A stretch of DNA of 64,000 nt, taken from assembly GCF_030812785.1 (NCBI RefSeq), contig NZ_JAUSTJ010000003.1, positions 682,001-746,000 on the forward strand. The letters are read 5' to 3'. Below the pieces are notes generated by a model, which saw only the letters and a list, made by a program, of their open reading frames with translations, did not search any database and was not told where the DNA came from. The DNA comes from Sphingomonas kyeonggiensis. Its GTDB lineage: Bacteria; Pseudomonadota; Alphaproteobacteria; Sphingomonadales; Sphingomonadaceae. The position numbers and the translations under genes are program-made. This document shows, piece by piece, positions 63,805 through 64,000 of the stretch (positions within the stretch are counted from its first letter, which is position 1; the number at the start of each line of letters is the position of its first letter).

Positions 63805-64000
63805 TCAGAAGCTGGCCCAGTCGTCCCCGCCATCCATTGCCGCGGCAGCAGCAGGAAGCGCCTTCACCGGCGAGACATAGCCGTTCTTCTTGGCGGCCGG
63901 CTTCGGCGCCCGGGTGGCGGGCGTCGGGGCCGGGCGCATCGCCGGGCGCACCGCGGTGGCGGCGCCGACGGTGAAGCGGCTGGCCTGCTCCGAAAGCGCA
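63805..64000 (-). CDS. Methyl-accepting chemotaxis protein, C-terminal end
   Basis: 65 codons in the window; the gene enters from the right edge. It begins ALSEQASRFTVGA, the usual end of the receptor signalling domain, then an Ala/Pro/Lys-rich tether, and ends DDWASF. The last five residues DWASF match the xWxxF pentapeptide that docks CheR and CheB, both encoded in this window. Confidence 0.75.
   Translation of the reverse strand, partial: ALSEQASRFTVGAATAVRPAMRPAPTPATRAPKPAAKKNGYVSPVKALPAAAAAMDGGDDWASF

Overview
The window is high-GC alphaproteobacterial DNA, most like Sphingomonas or a close sphingomonad. The reasons are the protein family signatures, a Caulobacter-type flagellar gene set (flbD, fliX, flbT, flaF), a Weimberg-type xylose operon, and the paired CGTCATCCCGGCGAAAGCCGGGAT and TTCCCCGGCGAAGGCCGGGG intergenic repeats. 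About 53 kb is one continuous flagellar and chemotaxis island. No rRNA, tRNA, insertion sequence, phage or CRISPR array was seen.

Layout. 1-3.2 kb: the 5' part of a MarR-like regulator with its own palindromic operator, then a D-xylose operon (xylX-xylB-xylC, minus strand) behind two TAGCGCTA operators. 3.2-5.7 kb: thymidylate kinase, an XRE regulator and an unknown protein. 5.7-8 kb: a sigma-70-family factor and a cysteine-rich lytic transglycosylase. 8-15 kb: fliJ-fliI-flbT (minus), divergent from flgE-flgK-flgL (plus). 15-20.3 kb: a TPR protein and small membrane protein, a FliL-like secreted protein, then fliL-fliM-PflI-like-MotE-like (minus). 20.4-24.6 kb: flgF-flgG-flgA-flgH and the flagellin gene. 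24.6-28 kb: two small unknown genes, a candidate small RNA, flgD and fliK. 28-35.6 kb: fliG-fliH and fliF-fliN-flbD-orf52-flhA (minus). 35.6-38.9 kb: a large beta-propeller/hook-motif protein and flgB. 39.3-41.7 kb: flgI-flgJ-flgN, divergent from fliX. 41.8-43.6 kb: a DUF2147 protein and a FadL-type porin. 43.8-48.4 kb: flgC-fliE-fliQ-fliR-flhB (minus), divergent from fliN2-fliO-fliP. 48.4-50.8 kb: TetR/reductase pair and a PilZ protein. 50.9-59.6 kb: one motA-to-motB chemotaxis operon. 59.7-62.9 kb: methyltransferase and HAD-like protein. 63-64 kb: flaF, a DUF1294 protein and the C-terminus of a methyl-accepting chemotaxis protein.

Regulation. Nearly every flagellar transcription unit, on both strands, is preceded by the same short element TCCTATAAT (variants CTCTATAAT, TCCTATAAG, TCCTACAAT) without a TTGACA-like -35. 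Five basal-body, hook or switch promoters also carry a GGCAAAAATTGCC-type palindrome that resembles the Caulobacter ftr element bound by FlbD. The FlbD homologue here has lost the GAFTGA loop and the Walker B aspartate needed for sigma-54 activation, and I see no -24/-12 promoter. This suggests a flagellar hierarchy rewired away from sigma-54. The odd sigma-70-family gene at the island edge, which has a TCCTATAAT promoter of its own, is a candidate partner. Flagellin has in addition a full CtrA site and a leader hairpin, with flbT and flaF both present in the island.

Most operon junctions use ATGA, TGATG or GTGA overlaps, which helped to choose starts and supports a 52-codon gene between flbD and flhA. 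I did not recognise fliD, fliS, flhF, flhG, flgM or a classical fliA in the window.
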